Origin: Todiramphus chloris collaris
Taxonomy: Eukaryota > Chordata > Aves > Coraciiformes > Alcedinidae
DNA length: 64,000 nt
Reading direction: 5' to 3'
Assembly (NCBI GenBank): GCA_025345505.1
Contig: JANVCC010000030.1
Coordinates: 5,253,532-5,317,531, forward strand
The position numbers and the translations under genes are program-made. A model generated the notes under the pieces. It was not told the origin of the DNA and did no database searches. It saw only the letters and a program-made list of their open reading frames with translations. Shown here piece after piece: positions 36,751 to 48,510 of this stretch (positions are counted from its first letter, which is position 1; each line of letters begins with the position of its first letter).

Positions 36751-36940
36751 GAGTTATAGGGTCCTTTATGACTTTCCAGTCTGACCTCTAAGTAGCACGG
36801 ACAAAAGTTTTCACCCCCTGATTCAACACCACTAAGTCCATCACTCTGTTGAGCTTCACCTGATCTTTCACCAAAGTGCCTGACATTGACTTAGAGAATT
36901 CAGGTGATGAAAAACCTTTAACATCCCCAAATACAGTAAC
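36751..36940 (-). mobile_element. Ancient CR1/L3-type LINE remnant
   Basis: The plus strand contains CAGTCTGACCTCTAAGTAGC, then CAAAAGTTTTCACCCCCTGA, then TTGAGCTTCACCTGATCTT, then TAGAGAATTCAGGTGATGAA and ACCTTTAACATCCCC. These blocks occur in the order of an old LINE 3' end found across sauropsids (roughly TAGTCTGACCTCCTGTATAAC, an ACTTCACCCAGTGATTCCTG-like block, GTTGAGCTAGAGCATATC, AAGACTTCAAGTGATGGAGA, ATCCACCACATCCC). Orientation is the same as the other CR1 copies, with the 3' end at the left. Divergence is high and nothing codes. The family name (CR1 versus L3) is uncertain. Confidence 0.65.
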
Positions 36941-38231
36941 AACTAACAAATGCTGCTGCTAAGACTGCATATCTTTAAATTCCCTTCCCCAAAATATTTT
37001 CAGCTTCCTGTAGAGTTTTACAGAAATACTGGGTTTTGTTAGATTTTTTCCAGAAAGTGTGTGAACACTTAGTACCTTTCTAGACTTTATTTTTTCTCTG
37101 TAATAATTTCTACTGTTATGAGAGTTTCCACTGCAGCTGTTTTTAATCTTTTCTATTCCTATGTCCTCTCTCAGGAGGAAATAGGCTTGTTCTCTGGCCT
37201 GCTGCTCCCTTGCTCACTCACCTTTCTTTAAATAAACATTTGCTTATCACTTTCATAGTGGTCTGAGACAACTATTGTATGACTAACACATATTCCAAAT
37301 GCAAGAAAATAAAAGGTAAGCATGCCCAATTTTATTCAAAGATCATGAAGGATCCAATGAAACTTGATATCAGCTGGGTGTGTAATTTACCTATCTTGAA
37401 AACTGTGGCCACAGGTAATATTATTATCTATGAAGAAGCAGTAGCATGAGTCAGACTCTTCACCACAAAGAAAGATTTCTTTTGCTAACCCAAAGACCAC
37501 AGTAAAAAAAAAAGCGACCAGTAAAAGAAAAGCAAAATTTTAAAAAAACCAAAAAACCCACAACAGAAGAAAGGATCTCAAATCTTATCCTAGTGCACAG
37601 GAGCTCAGACAACAAAAACTCTGAAGATACAATGATTTGTACTAGATAAGAAATAGCTCAGGTTAATGCAACAGCAGGAAAAGGAAGGAGATATGGACTT
37701 CATAATATTCAAATAGAGGATATTTTAAAAGGAAATAAAATGTATCTAGTACATGGCAAGGATATGAATACGATTAGGAGGAGACAGCAGTTGGAATGAC
37801 AGGAAGACAATGGCAAAAAGAAAAGAGTGAGCATGAGACTAAATATCTAGAAGGTGTATTCTATACTGATGTGCACAGGTTTATGATATGTTGTTACCTC
37901 CTCAATTAGTATTAGAAATAATTCCAAATGTCCAGAAATGTAGTTCAATAATATTTCACTTAAAATGTTTCCTTATAAAAAGATGCTGTTTTGCACATGT
38001 ACAAGCATGTAAATCAGTCTGCAATACTGTTTTGCCATTTTTTAATATGTCATATGCAAAATTATTTTTTCAACAGACATTTGCAGCTGTCATACAATTA
38101 AAGATCATACCATGTGACAAAGTATTTCTTTAGATGCTTGGCATTGTGCTTTGTGTGCTACGTGATGATTCAGTTTGAACATGCTGGTGAGGCCTACATT
38201 GCAACAGTGCCATTAACTGCATCTCTGAAGC

Positions 38232-38246
38232 TTTTTTTTTTTTTTT
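38232..38246 (+). repeat. Poly(T) tract
   Basis: Fifteen T residues follow GAAGC and precede GGCTTC. The short flanks GAAGC and GCTTC are complementary, so the run could sit in a small hairpin loop. Confidence 0.8.
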
Positions 38247-38725
38247 GGCTTCATCAGGTAAATGAGGGCTGAGCTGTTTGACATCAGCTTCACTGCACCT
38301 CTTAATTTATGGTGTTGCCACAAGAAGTCTCATGACAGTAGAGTGCCTTGAAGATGCACATTATCTAAACTGGATCATCTGAAGCATTAATTCATGTATC
38401 TCACAGAGGTGCTGAACAGGTGTTTTTTGTCCACGTAAAATAAATAGTGTGTCACAAAAAAAAGTATTTTTGTGCTGCATGGAAAAAATAGCCTGATGTT
38501 GTAAAGTGCAATAGCAAGGGCTGGGAAGGTGTTACAAAGTTTATCTCATGTGTGAAAGTGTACGGAAAATCAAACTGCTGAGTATTACAGATCAACTTTA
38601 AAAAGGGAATTCATGATGCTTACTTGTCCTAAATAGAGATCCAAGATTCAAAACCTATTCCCCAGTGTTGCATCCTACCTACACATACTGTCTTAGATGT
38701 TAGATAAGAGTTCTGGCTTATGGGG

Positions 38726-38741
38726 AAAAAAAAAAAAAAAA
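38726..38741 (+). repeat. Poly(A) tract
   Basis: This is a run of sixteen A residues between GGGG and TCTAG. It is a simple mononucleotide repeat. Confidence 0.85.
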
Positions 38742-41700
38742 TCTAGATGTTTTCTATTTGCTTGAAAAATATTTTCCATGGTGGCTGTGAAAAATATCCA
38801 TTGCTAGTTATGATGAGTTTACATACAGCTTATATACAGCTAGTTTTATTTCTCTTACTCAAGGAAGCACAGTTTTAGTTCTAAGGAACTGCTTGCATTT
38901 ATCTAGCAAAAGCTTAAAAGAGAAGTTTAGCGTTTTCATCATTCTCCCCAAAATAGTACCTGAGTCCTGTCTAACCAGCCTCAAGGATAGGTTTCAAAGT
39001 CAAGGACCCTTCAAGGATACACAGAAACTAACTTTAGGTGATTAAAAGGGTTTACTTAGTTTCCCAGATGATTTACAATCACTGTAATTCAAAGTCAGTC
39101 ATTCCATGAGGGTTCAGCAATAAAATGTTTCTTTCTCTAGGACACTGGAATGTATTGTTCTAGTGCATTCCAAGAGAGACTCTGTGAAATCTGAACTTTT
39201 TCTTAAAGAAAAAAATCCAACCACAAAGCCAGACATGCACACACAAAACCAAACCACTCCTTTTTTTTTAGTAACAACCATAAATCCATTTTTATATTCT
39301 AATTATGTTGAAAAACAGTTGGCTACCTCCATTTAGCAAGAGAATTAAAACAGATTTTGGATTCTGCATCTATTTCACTTATGTCTATCATTTTACCACT
39401 GTTTTAACTATTGAAATCTATCTGAAAAAAAAAAAAAACCTTGAAATTGGGGTGGTCTGTAAGTACTTCAGCAAAGCAGTCAAGGACATCATTATAACAA
39501 CACTTGAAACGTCCATTTAGGAGTTTTCACAGAACAATATTTTGTGGGGAAATTTCAAGAAACTTCTGCAGTTTTCCAGAAATAGGAGAATTATCCCATC
39601 CCTCAGATTCAGGAGAAAGGTTCTCATTGTGCAGGCTTGTCAGACTGCACATTTTGTGAGTGCAATTCCAGTGTCACATTTACAAATTAAAGTCAACACA
39701 ATCTTTGCATCTGGAGGTAGGGAGGGAGATCTTACTGAGATCTTTTAAACAACTGGGGAAGGTGAGAAGCAGCAGCAATCATAGGAATATGAAGTGCTGA
39801 AAATATACAATTAGAAGAGGTGTCTAAAAATTTAGTTGAACAATGACATGCTGTCACCAGCAGCTTAAATGCAATCCCATAATGACATTTGCTATAAACC
39901 ATGTCAAAATGAAAAATAGGTATCAGCTGATGTGTGGAGTGTCTGAGATTTCCGTGCTGCTGATGTATATTCCTCCAGCAGCAAAACAACTGTCAGGAAC
40001 ATAAACTTCAGTGCTGATTATCCTGTAATTAAATGGAAGCAGTAAAGTAGCAAAGTAACAAAATGTGGAACAGGACCTATGAAATACTGAACAAATGTTG
40101 ACTCAATAATTCTGCTGAAAGGGTCTAAGATTTAGGCATAACAATAATAGTCAGCTTGTTGCTTCTGGTACTAAGTTTGTGTGCCTCCCGTATAACAAAG
40201 GAGACAATTCCTATTTTCCCCACGTTTTTCCCCTTACTGTGTCACAACACATAGAGGTTTATAGCCCCTTGGTAATTGAGAAGGACCTTGTTAGGGCTTT
40301 TCCTAACATAACACAATAGATCTCACAATCCCCACTGCAGGTTCACCTCTGGGAGTACTCTTCTGGACTTTCTCTGATTGTCACTAACAGTAGATATGTG
40401 CTTTTCCCCTGGATGTCAGACTCCAGCTTAATTTTCTGTTTAATAGACCACATATTATTTCAGGAGAGCTCTCTCTGGATTATTTTAGTGAAGTCAACAG
40501 GGTCAACCAAGTGCTGCGTTGCCAGCTCTGGAGCCTAGGACAAAAAGTATTTCTTTTCTCCTACACCCTTTCTCTTGCATGGGTTTTGTTTCAAACAGAT
40601 TTGAATTAGAGATGTAAAATATTTAATGGTGAAACCCAAAGCACAACCCATCTGCTTCAACTTCTTTGAGGTCTGAACAAGAGCTATTACATGTTTCCTA
40701 GTATTATTTATTAATAGATAATAGTAAGTAGTATTTGTTAAATAACATCAAGAAACATTCTTAGGAAAAAAAAATACAGCATTTGTTTCATCAAATTTAC
40801 CAACTTGTAGAGTTAATTTTAATAAGCTGAAAGCAAGTAATGCTAACAGTAAATAATTCACTCTAAATTCTGTATTGAATGCAGCAGACCCTTACTAATC
40901 CACATTTTGCTAATCCTCATACTTTATAACTCACACAAAAGAGTCTCTTCCTTCACCTCCCATCTCTTTGCAAAGATTTAATATCACAGTGTTTCAGTGA
41001 CTTCTCAGACTGTTGGAATCTCATTATTTATACAGCATAAATAATTAAACTAGACCCTCTTTAGAAAATTAAATGAGCCATGTATTTCTGAACTAGGTAC
41101 CTTAGTTATAAATCGCGCCAAAAGCCGATCAGCTCTTATGTGCAATTAAAACATTTGCTGACCTCTTGCACTGAGACTCCAAATTAAGGAAGTCACCCAG
41201 GCAAGGACAGACTGTATGGAATGAAATATGGACAGCTGATATGTCAGCAGGATGGTGCTTATATGTATGTGTTTTTTTCCCCCATTTCCTTGGAAGCCAA
41301 AAGTCACTGGGTTTGGTGAACATATGTCCAGGTGGTTCTGATGCTCACTTAGATATTCACTGTCACACATACTGGGACCACTGTCAGCAGTCTGCACATA
41401 TTGGTACTTGTGGAAATCTTAAATTAATCAGTAACCAAATACTTCTTCCCTTCCTCTTACTTCCCACTTGCTTGTCCATCAGTGAGCAGAGGGTAAAGCC
41501 AAGGCTGACATGGAGCCTAGTTCTGATGCTCACGTGGCCTGGGAGACACAAAATCCTTTTCAAGGGCTGACTGCTATGAAGGTGTCTTGGAACGAGGGAT
41601 CTCCATGTGATTACTGGTGTTTTAGGGAACTTGATAAAATAATATTTATAGTTGATCTGTAACACCATTTCCATGCATGTTTTTAAAAGTTTAAAAAAAT

Positions 41701-42481
41701 CAAGGATACAATATTACAAAGTCCTCTGGCCAAAAGGGCCATGGGTATGGCACTACAAAAGCTGGCTGTTTCATTATGCAGGGGAAAGTTTGCTAATTTA
41801 GATGCATGGCTTGTTTTAGACCTCATAGAGTAATATTTGTTCTGAGTTACCTGAATAAATCTCTGTTTAATCCCTTGATGATGACAGTCAGAATTTCTCA
41901 AGTCTAAGCTTTATGCGTTAACACTTAGCATTTGGAAATCCTGATTAGCAACACAGACAGTTGGAGAGGTAGAACCAACCAACAGACAAGGCTTATGGAA
42001 AGCTGTTTGTAGTGAAGACAGCTAAATAAATAAAACACGCTTCCTTCACCACTCCTAGCACAGACACTTGGGCTGGATATTTGGTACTAGAAAAATGCTT
42101 ATAAAATAAAAATATCTGTCCTGAAGGTGTTTAATGTGTCACAGCCAACACTCATCAGTATATAGGACTGGACATTAGCTGTATATGAATATGCTTTACT
42201 TGTTCAGACAAAATTCCAAATTAATTCAGCTTGGGTTCTGTGCATGTAATTAAAATGGTTTGGTCTCTTTATGTATGTGTTAGCTGAAAACAAATGAGAT
42301 TTGTTTGATGTTTCACATTGCACCACAGATAAAAGATCTGTAGCAAATAGCAACCCATTGCTTTGATCCTGTGTTGAAACGCAGGAATGTAGACTAAGGT
42401 CTTGATCAAATTCCCAGACACAAGAAAACATTTCTGATTGTAGCACTGGCTGAAGGAAGGGTATGTATCTTGGGTTTTTAA

Positions 42482-42530
42482 TTAAAAAAAAAGAAAAAGA
42501 AAAAAGAAAAAAACCACAACAATAAAAAAC
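42482..42530 (+). repeat. A-rich low-complexity tract
   Basis: Runs of A are broken by single G (AAAGAAAAAGAAAAAAG), then by ACC and AAC. Composition is like the A-rich tract at 28138. Confidence 0.8.
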
Positions 42531-42892
42531 TAAGAAGGATCGGTTTTTTTCTTAAGTAATTACTTTCTTGCATCATGATCAGCAGTGCACATTCTACTGT
42601 CATGAAAGCAACTATGAAAACAGCCACAGAAAACTCAGAATAATGTAACACAGTATCTGCTGCATGTAGGGGCTAGGAAAAAACCTCCTCTCCTATCCTC
42701 TATTGCAGATGGTATATTGCAGTTAATCAGATAAACACTGATACATTTAAAATTCAACAGAACAAAAATGCAGAATGCTAGAATATATTATACTTTTAGA
42801 AAAGAAGTATCTAAGTGAAAAGTATAAAAGAATTAGAGAATGAATGTTTTCATTATGCTATTTCAGTACTCATAGAAGATACCAAAATACTT

Positions 42893-42992
42893 CCAAGATA
42901 TTGGATAACCTAATTATTAGGTTAATAATAATCTAATAGTAGGTTATTAATAAGCTATTAATAACCTATTATTAGGTTATCCAATATCTTGG
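42893..42992. repeat. 100-bp near-perfect palindrome with nested hairpin
   Basis: The outer arms are 22 bp and perfectly complementary: CCAAGATATTGGATAACCTAAT-type at 42893-42914 and its reverse complement at 42971-42992. Inside lies a second perfect hairpin with 13-bp arms (TAGGTTATTAATA, 42940-42952; TATTAATAACCTA, 42956-42968) around a 3-base loop AGC. The intervening sequence repeats TAGGTTA and TAATAAT themes, so several alternative pairings exist. It matches no repeat I recognise. It could be a miniature inverted-repeat element, a palindromic fold-back duplication, or a hairpin made by template switching. Confidence 0.9.
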
Positions 42993-44829
42993 TTAATGGA
43001 AACTTTCTCCATCAGAGAGCTAATTGTTTTAGCCATGTTTGCCTTCTGGATAGTCAAATTAAGACCAAGAAATATATCATCAAAACAGGTATTTTTGAAT
43101 TTAAAGATTCCTAGTAAAAGGAAGAATGTTTTGAAGAAAGTAACAGACTTTGTATCAACCTTTATCTTCAAAGGAGACTATTAGTTATAAGGGCTGGAAA
43201 TCTGGCTCTTAAGGAGGGGTCATAAATGTCTTGTACCAAGATTTCAACTTATCCTATTTTAACTTCTCTTTTTCTTCCTCTATTCCTAAGAAAGTATACT
43301 TCATATTATGTAAAGAAGCAGTAAGTGTCAATATAATTAAATGATAATATTTTTTCTTGGCTGGACTACTTATGTGTGTGAAAATGCGACATTTTTAACT
43401 ATTATAGTAATTATCAAATTCAGGACAATATGATACAAATGAAGATTAGAGGTATTCAAAAGTTTATTTCAAGACTAATGGCAGAGAAAAGTGTACATGA
43501 GCATCACATAATGCTGAAACAAATGCTGAATTTTCTTCAGGAAGGTCTGGGACTGTGTGGTTGCAAATTCATGCTAAAATGAGAAAACCCTTCAGGTCAC
43601 TCAGGTGGGACTTAGGGAAGCTCTTCAACTTCCCTTCTCCTTTTCTACTCTCGTGCACTTTTAGTTTTCTAAAAGGTGCTTCACTCTTCTCTACCTTAAC
43701 ATAAGACCAATGAATAGGAAGCTAAAAGAATGTGAGCATGTTACGCTCTGATAGTCTTTTAAAATGAGCATGGTAATTTTTATATCAAGTTTGCCTTCGG
43801 AGTGTCATATCCAGCTGTCCCGTAAGACTAAGAAATAAATTCACAAGAGCAAAGGCTGATCTATTATGAATGAGAGTAACAGAGTACAGAATCACAGAAG
43901 ACAACATCAACAATATAGACAAGAAAATACCTAAGTGCTAATATGAGTACATGGCAGCACTTCAGGATTTTCAACAGTACACCCCATTTTGCCTTTCCTA
44001 GACAACTCTGTGCAGTTTCAACAGGTCCATTCTCCAAGGGAATGGGCCAAGTCATCAGGCAGCGTGAATAAGTCCGAATGCCAATTTTTCTGAGATGAAA
44101 ATGCAACATATGCTGTCTGCAAAGACTACTTTAGGATTGAGTACAGAAAGAACAGAAACATTTGTTCAGGCTTCTCGAGGAATAATTTGTAGCAGCAAAG
44201 GATCATCTTACTCTTTATGACAGAAGGTGCTCAGCTGTTCCATTTTTAGCCACATTTTTTTCAATTATTTGGTCACTGATTACAGAGAAGTATTTTCTCT
44301 TTTCAGTGCCATGCCAGTTCCTATTTATTCCTTCTGATATTTTATTTAAAAAAACAAACCTGCAAATGTCTAATTAAAAAGAGTCAAAATGCATGATTAA
44401 TTACAACTCAAGAGTATTTTGAAAGCAGGAAAGAAAATAAACAACTCTCTGATAAAATGAACAGATGGGATTACAAACTAAATTGTCATCATTAACGTTA
44501 TGAGTCATATAATTAGCTATTAGAATAACAATACATATCTAATATTAATATGAGATAACAGGAGTATTATTACAGGGACAGAAGAAGCAAAGATACTTGG
44601 AAAGGTTGTAGCTGAGGATACTTGAAGTCTGACTTCCTGCTAATATATGTTTGACTTGCAAGACTCTTGTGAAGATAAATTCTGATTTTGTGGACGTAAT
44701 TCTGATTTAGCAGGTTTTAAAGCAGAAACTGGCCGCAGTGATGTCTCCACTCTGTATTATGAAGAGAATCTGCTACTTCCATAGTTACCTTTCAGGCAGT
44801 CCTAAGAGCACTGCTAATATGAAAGTATT

Positions 44830-44905
44830 CTGTGCTTGATCTAACTTCCATTGAAACCAATAGAAGCATTATGAGGCTTATTTTGCTTTAATTAACTGAA
44901 ATTAA
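44830..44905. repeat. Possible ancient repeat relic (TTCCATTGAAACCAAT type)
   Basis: CTTGATCTAACTTCCATTGA, then AACCAATAGAAGC, resembles the CTTCCATTGAAGTCAATGG block of old sauropsid repeats. The match is short, so this is a weak call. Confidence 0.3.
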
Positions 44906-46764
44906 TGGGGATGAATCATCTGTATCCTGTTATATTTTTATATATATAAATGACAGCAAACAGCTACTGTGTACCATTTCTTACATCCCTGTGCTGTGGA
45001 GATCCACTAATATCATATCTCTGAACAGAATTTTGCCACCAAATGACAGCTCTAACACATCAGCACTTTTAATGCTACCACAAAATTGGGATACAGCAGT
45101 CCCCAAGTGGAAGTTTGGATGAATTAAAGCCTTTTAATGCAGCTGACCCTGCCTGTACAATATCAGATACCTTGTGTTTTTTGTCTAGCAAGATGACTTT
45201 CTGGTTTATTTGACGAATCTAAATCTGGCTTTATGATGGTATTAGGGCTCTAAAAATGTACTGCATATATAGACAAGATTTTTAGAGTGATGTGTATATT
45301 GAAGAATGGCATAACTGTCTCTGAATACGACTATGAGCAAGTGGAATGGCCTTTTATTATTGAAAAGGGCATTGATCTCCTCAATTACCAGTAAGTACAA
45401 TGCAGATGAGGGTTTTCAAATGATAAATAAGAACTGTATATGAGATAAAACTGGTTTTCCCCAGTTCTTCTAATAGGTTGTAATTTATATAGGTGTAAGA
45501 TCCAGTGCCACGTACTTGCGATGTAGGATTCAGCACATTTAAGTCAAATCAGGAAATTATGATACATTGTCAGGTTACACGAAGCGAAAACTAAGTCTAA
45601 AAAGTAAACATTGGTACAATTAATAGAAAACTAAAGTCAGTAGTAACGTGTTATTTTTTTCTCTTAACTTTGATTGGTTTTGCTTGGATTAAAGAAATAG
45701 GAAACCTAACTGAAACAATTGTATGGTTAGTTCCATTTAATGGCTGTTATATTGTCAAATATACATTAAGAAGAAAAATGTTTATTGCTGATGTGCTGAA
45801 TATAGTGTATGGGTAAAATTTAATTGCAAGAAGATATCATTTTGAATGACTGCTATTTTCATATCTTCCCCAAATGAATTTACCAACAAAATAATACACA
45901 ATGTAAGCAAAACTGAAGTTCAGAGATCTAATTTCTAATTCAAGGAGGCATTAAGCATATGCTTAACTTTGGCCAAATGTGTAAAGCTATTAAATTCTAG
46001 GACCATAAAGAAGTGCTCAAAGTTAAATGGGTGCTTAGGTTATAAATCACACAGTGTTGCCTTTTTGAATCTTACTCCCCTAATAGTATTAGCACTCTCT
46101 TTAGCAGTCGGTCCCAGTGAGACCAGTGATACTGAATGCCAAAAAAAAAAACCCAACAAAAACCTGTTGTTGACCATGGAAAGGAGGCAGAACCTGTACA
46201 TGTGGATTTATTACTGCAGTGAACTATTTCTTTTAGCCAGTATTAAGTGTGAGCAGAGAAAAACAAGGTTTAGCTCTCTATTTACTGGGCCTGGTCATTA
46301 AAGGAAGTTAGGTAGTTAGCTGAATGTCTGTGTCTGTGCTTAATTGTGAATGCAAACAATAAGCAGCATTTGAAAATCAGGACTCATATTTTGGCGGATT
46401 CTGAGGAAGAAGTAAGCCTGGGCAGGGAGCTGATGCAACATAGTCCAGAGAAAAAATGCTTTTATTCTTTTCACAAGAGTAAACTTCAGGGGAACCCAGA
46501 CGTAAAAAAATAAATTTTAAACTGGATTGGGGAGGACACTAGAAAAATCTAAATTTCATATAGAACAGACATAGCACAGCTATCATCACAGATAATAACT
46601 GGACTACTAGTCTAAACCAGTCTTGAAAGACAATGGCAGAAAATATGCTTGCTATTTTCAGTTATTCTTTTCTAATTGAAGGAGATGGTTTATTTGTGTT
46701 AATTAAGTACTCTATATAAACATTTCAAAATTTGTGTATGTCATACTTTGATTTCTCCTACACC

Positions 46765-46800
46765 AGAGACCAGTCTTCCCATTGACTTTCACCTGTTTTG
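46765..46800. repeat. Possible ancient repeat relic (CCCATTGACTTTCA type)
   Basis: The stretch holds CAGTCTTCCCATTGACTTTC. It resembles the CCCATTGACTTCAATGG core seen at 1233-1248. Only about 20 bases align, so chance is possible. Confidence 0.3.
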
Positions 46801-48454
46801 TACAAGCCCAGAATCAATTCCAGCTTATCAGTATCAGACAAACCATGTCTTGTCAGGGGAACTGAAAAATCAAGATGAAGTGTAACAGTTTTAGCAAGCT
46901 TTGAGATATGTAGTTATTTTAGTCAAATATGCTGTGCTGTTATTAAATTATCCTTTATAGCACTAAAGAATTTCTGTTAAAAATTTCTTATAGAGATATT
47001 AGTTATATAGGGTTGCTCTTATTTGCTTTCAAAACCAAACTGACAATCATACAACTTCCTAACACCAAAGCCTCCTCTGTAAAAATCTGTGCCTTCCCTC
47101 CCCTGCAGAATAAGGATATTGCCTGGATTTCATGTTCTCTGTAATTGTTTCAGTGTTTGCTTCAGTCTGTACTTGGAGAAGAGGCAAACACTTCAAAAAA
47201 TGAAAAGAAGGAGTACAGATGTAAAATGCTACCTTAAATTTTGCATTACATACATTAATCTACTCGGATTTATTGCTAACTACTTAAGCATAAATGACAA
47301 AATCTCCAATTTCATATTAAAAGTCAGCAGAGATGTGATTGCCCTGATTCTTTCCCCCCTCTCTTGAGCTCAGTCTCATTTGCCAGCTGGCCAGCTCTCC
47401 CGTCCTCCTTATTTTTCCAATGAACAAAGTGTTTAAAAATCCCAAACCAAACAAACCGAAGAGGCATTGACATAAAAATGACAAACGCTCAGGATCATAG
47501 GGAGAGTGACGTGAATCAACAGCTGTCCTGCTCAGCCTGACTCTTCCCATATCCATCTGCAACCTCAACCATCTACAACAGGGGAAAGAAGCCACAGGAA
47601 ACAAAACTGCAGAAACAAGGGCTGCGCTGTTGTGTTTGCAAAGGGGAACCACACGGATTTCCCAGCACAAATAATGGGTTTGGAATGTCATCATCCACAC
47701 GGAGGAGGAGTATTTCCCTTCCAGACCACTGTCCTGCCATATGGCATTTTCTATACACTGTAGGGTGAGCAAACTTGTAGCAAGGACTGAGTGGCCTCAT
47801 CAGAGGTCACACGCCATGCACTGACCTAACCCGAGGATTATCAAAATCAATTGCAAGATTCTATAGGGTGAAAATCCTTTAAAACAAGTTTTCTTGAAGT
47901 GAAAAATAACCCTGAAACATTCAGCAAATTGGACAAATTCTGAAATGTAACTATTAGGTGCCAGCTTGCAGATAATATTCCCCTGTCCTCTGCATTTCCA
48001 AACTCCTATGAAATCTGTAGCTGAGGATAAAACCTGATACAACTTTTTTTTTCAAGAATAAATATTTGCTTGCAGTCCAGGAAAATCTGCATAATTGAGC
48101 TCAGGATAATTTGCTTGGATGCCTGGCAAACTAGCCTGAATTCAAACCTCTTACCCATTTTGGAAAGGGCCTCTGGAAAGATTAGTATAAACCACATTTT
48201 GCCTCAGACAAATCTTGGTATGTATTGTCTAGTTACCTGGAAATATACCTAACACTTGGACCTTCCTGTGAAGTGCTTGTACTATTCATTTTCATTGAAG
48301 TCTTTATTATAGCAGACATCAAGGTTTTAACAGAATTGACTTTAACTGGAATTTATTGGCCAATTCTTCCCCTACAAAAACACTTTTTAATTGAAAAGAA
48401 CATGTTATGTTTCAGCCCAACTGCTTTTATTTAGTGAAAACCTCTTGCAATGCA

Positions 48455-48510
48455 GTTGTACTACTTGTTTAAGGATGAGTTTATTCATGTGAGTAATGGC
48501 AGTAGGTCTA
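48455..48510 (+). repeat. Possible ancient repeat relic (TTCATGTGAGTAA type)
   Basis: GTTTATTCATGTGAGTAATG followed by GCAGTAGG resembles the ACTCATGTGAGTAAGGACTG and CAGGATC blocks that in sauropsids follow the CCATTGACTTCAATGG motif. The match is short and low in confidence. Confidence 0.3.

Larger units (their letters stand above)
36941..42892. other. Unique AT-rich DNA, no gene recognised
   Basis: The stretch is filled with short A and T runs (T15 at 38232-38246, A16 at 38726-38741, A-rich 42482-42530). Open frames up to about 109 codons (41241-41570 plus) are unrecognised. No transposable element beyond simple repeats was seen, and no RNA gene or promoter could be supported. Confidence 0.6.

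Noticed and set aside
43880..43900. AGAATCACAGAAG as another CR1 3' end
   Set aside because: Only about a dozen bases match, and the following sequence lacks the GGGACCT and CCAACC blocks.
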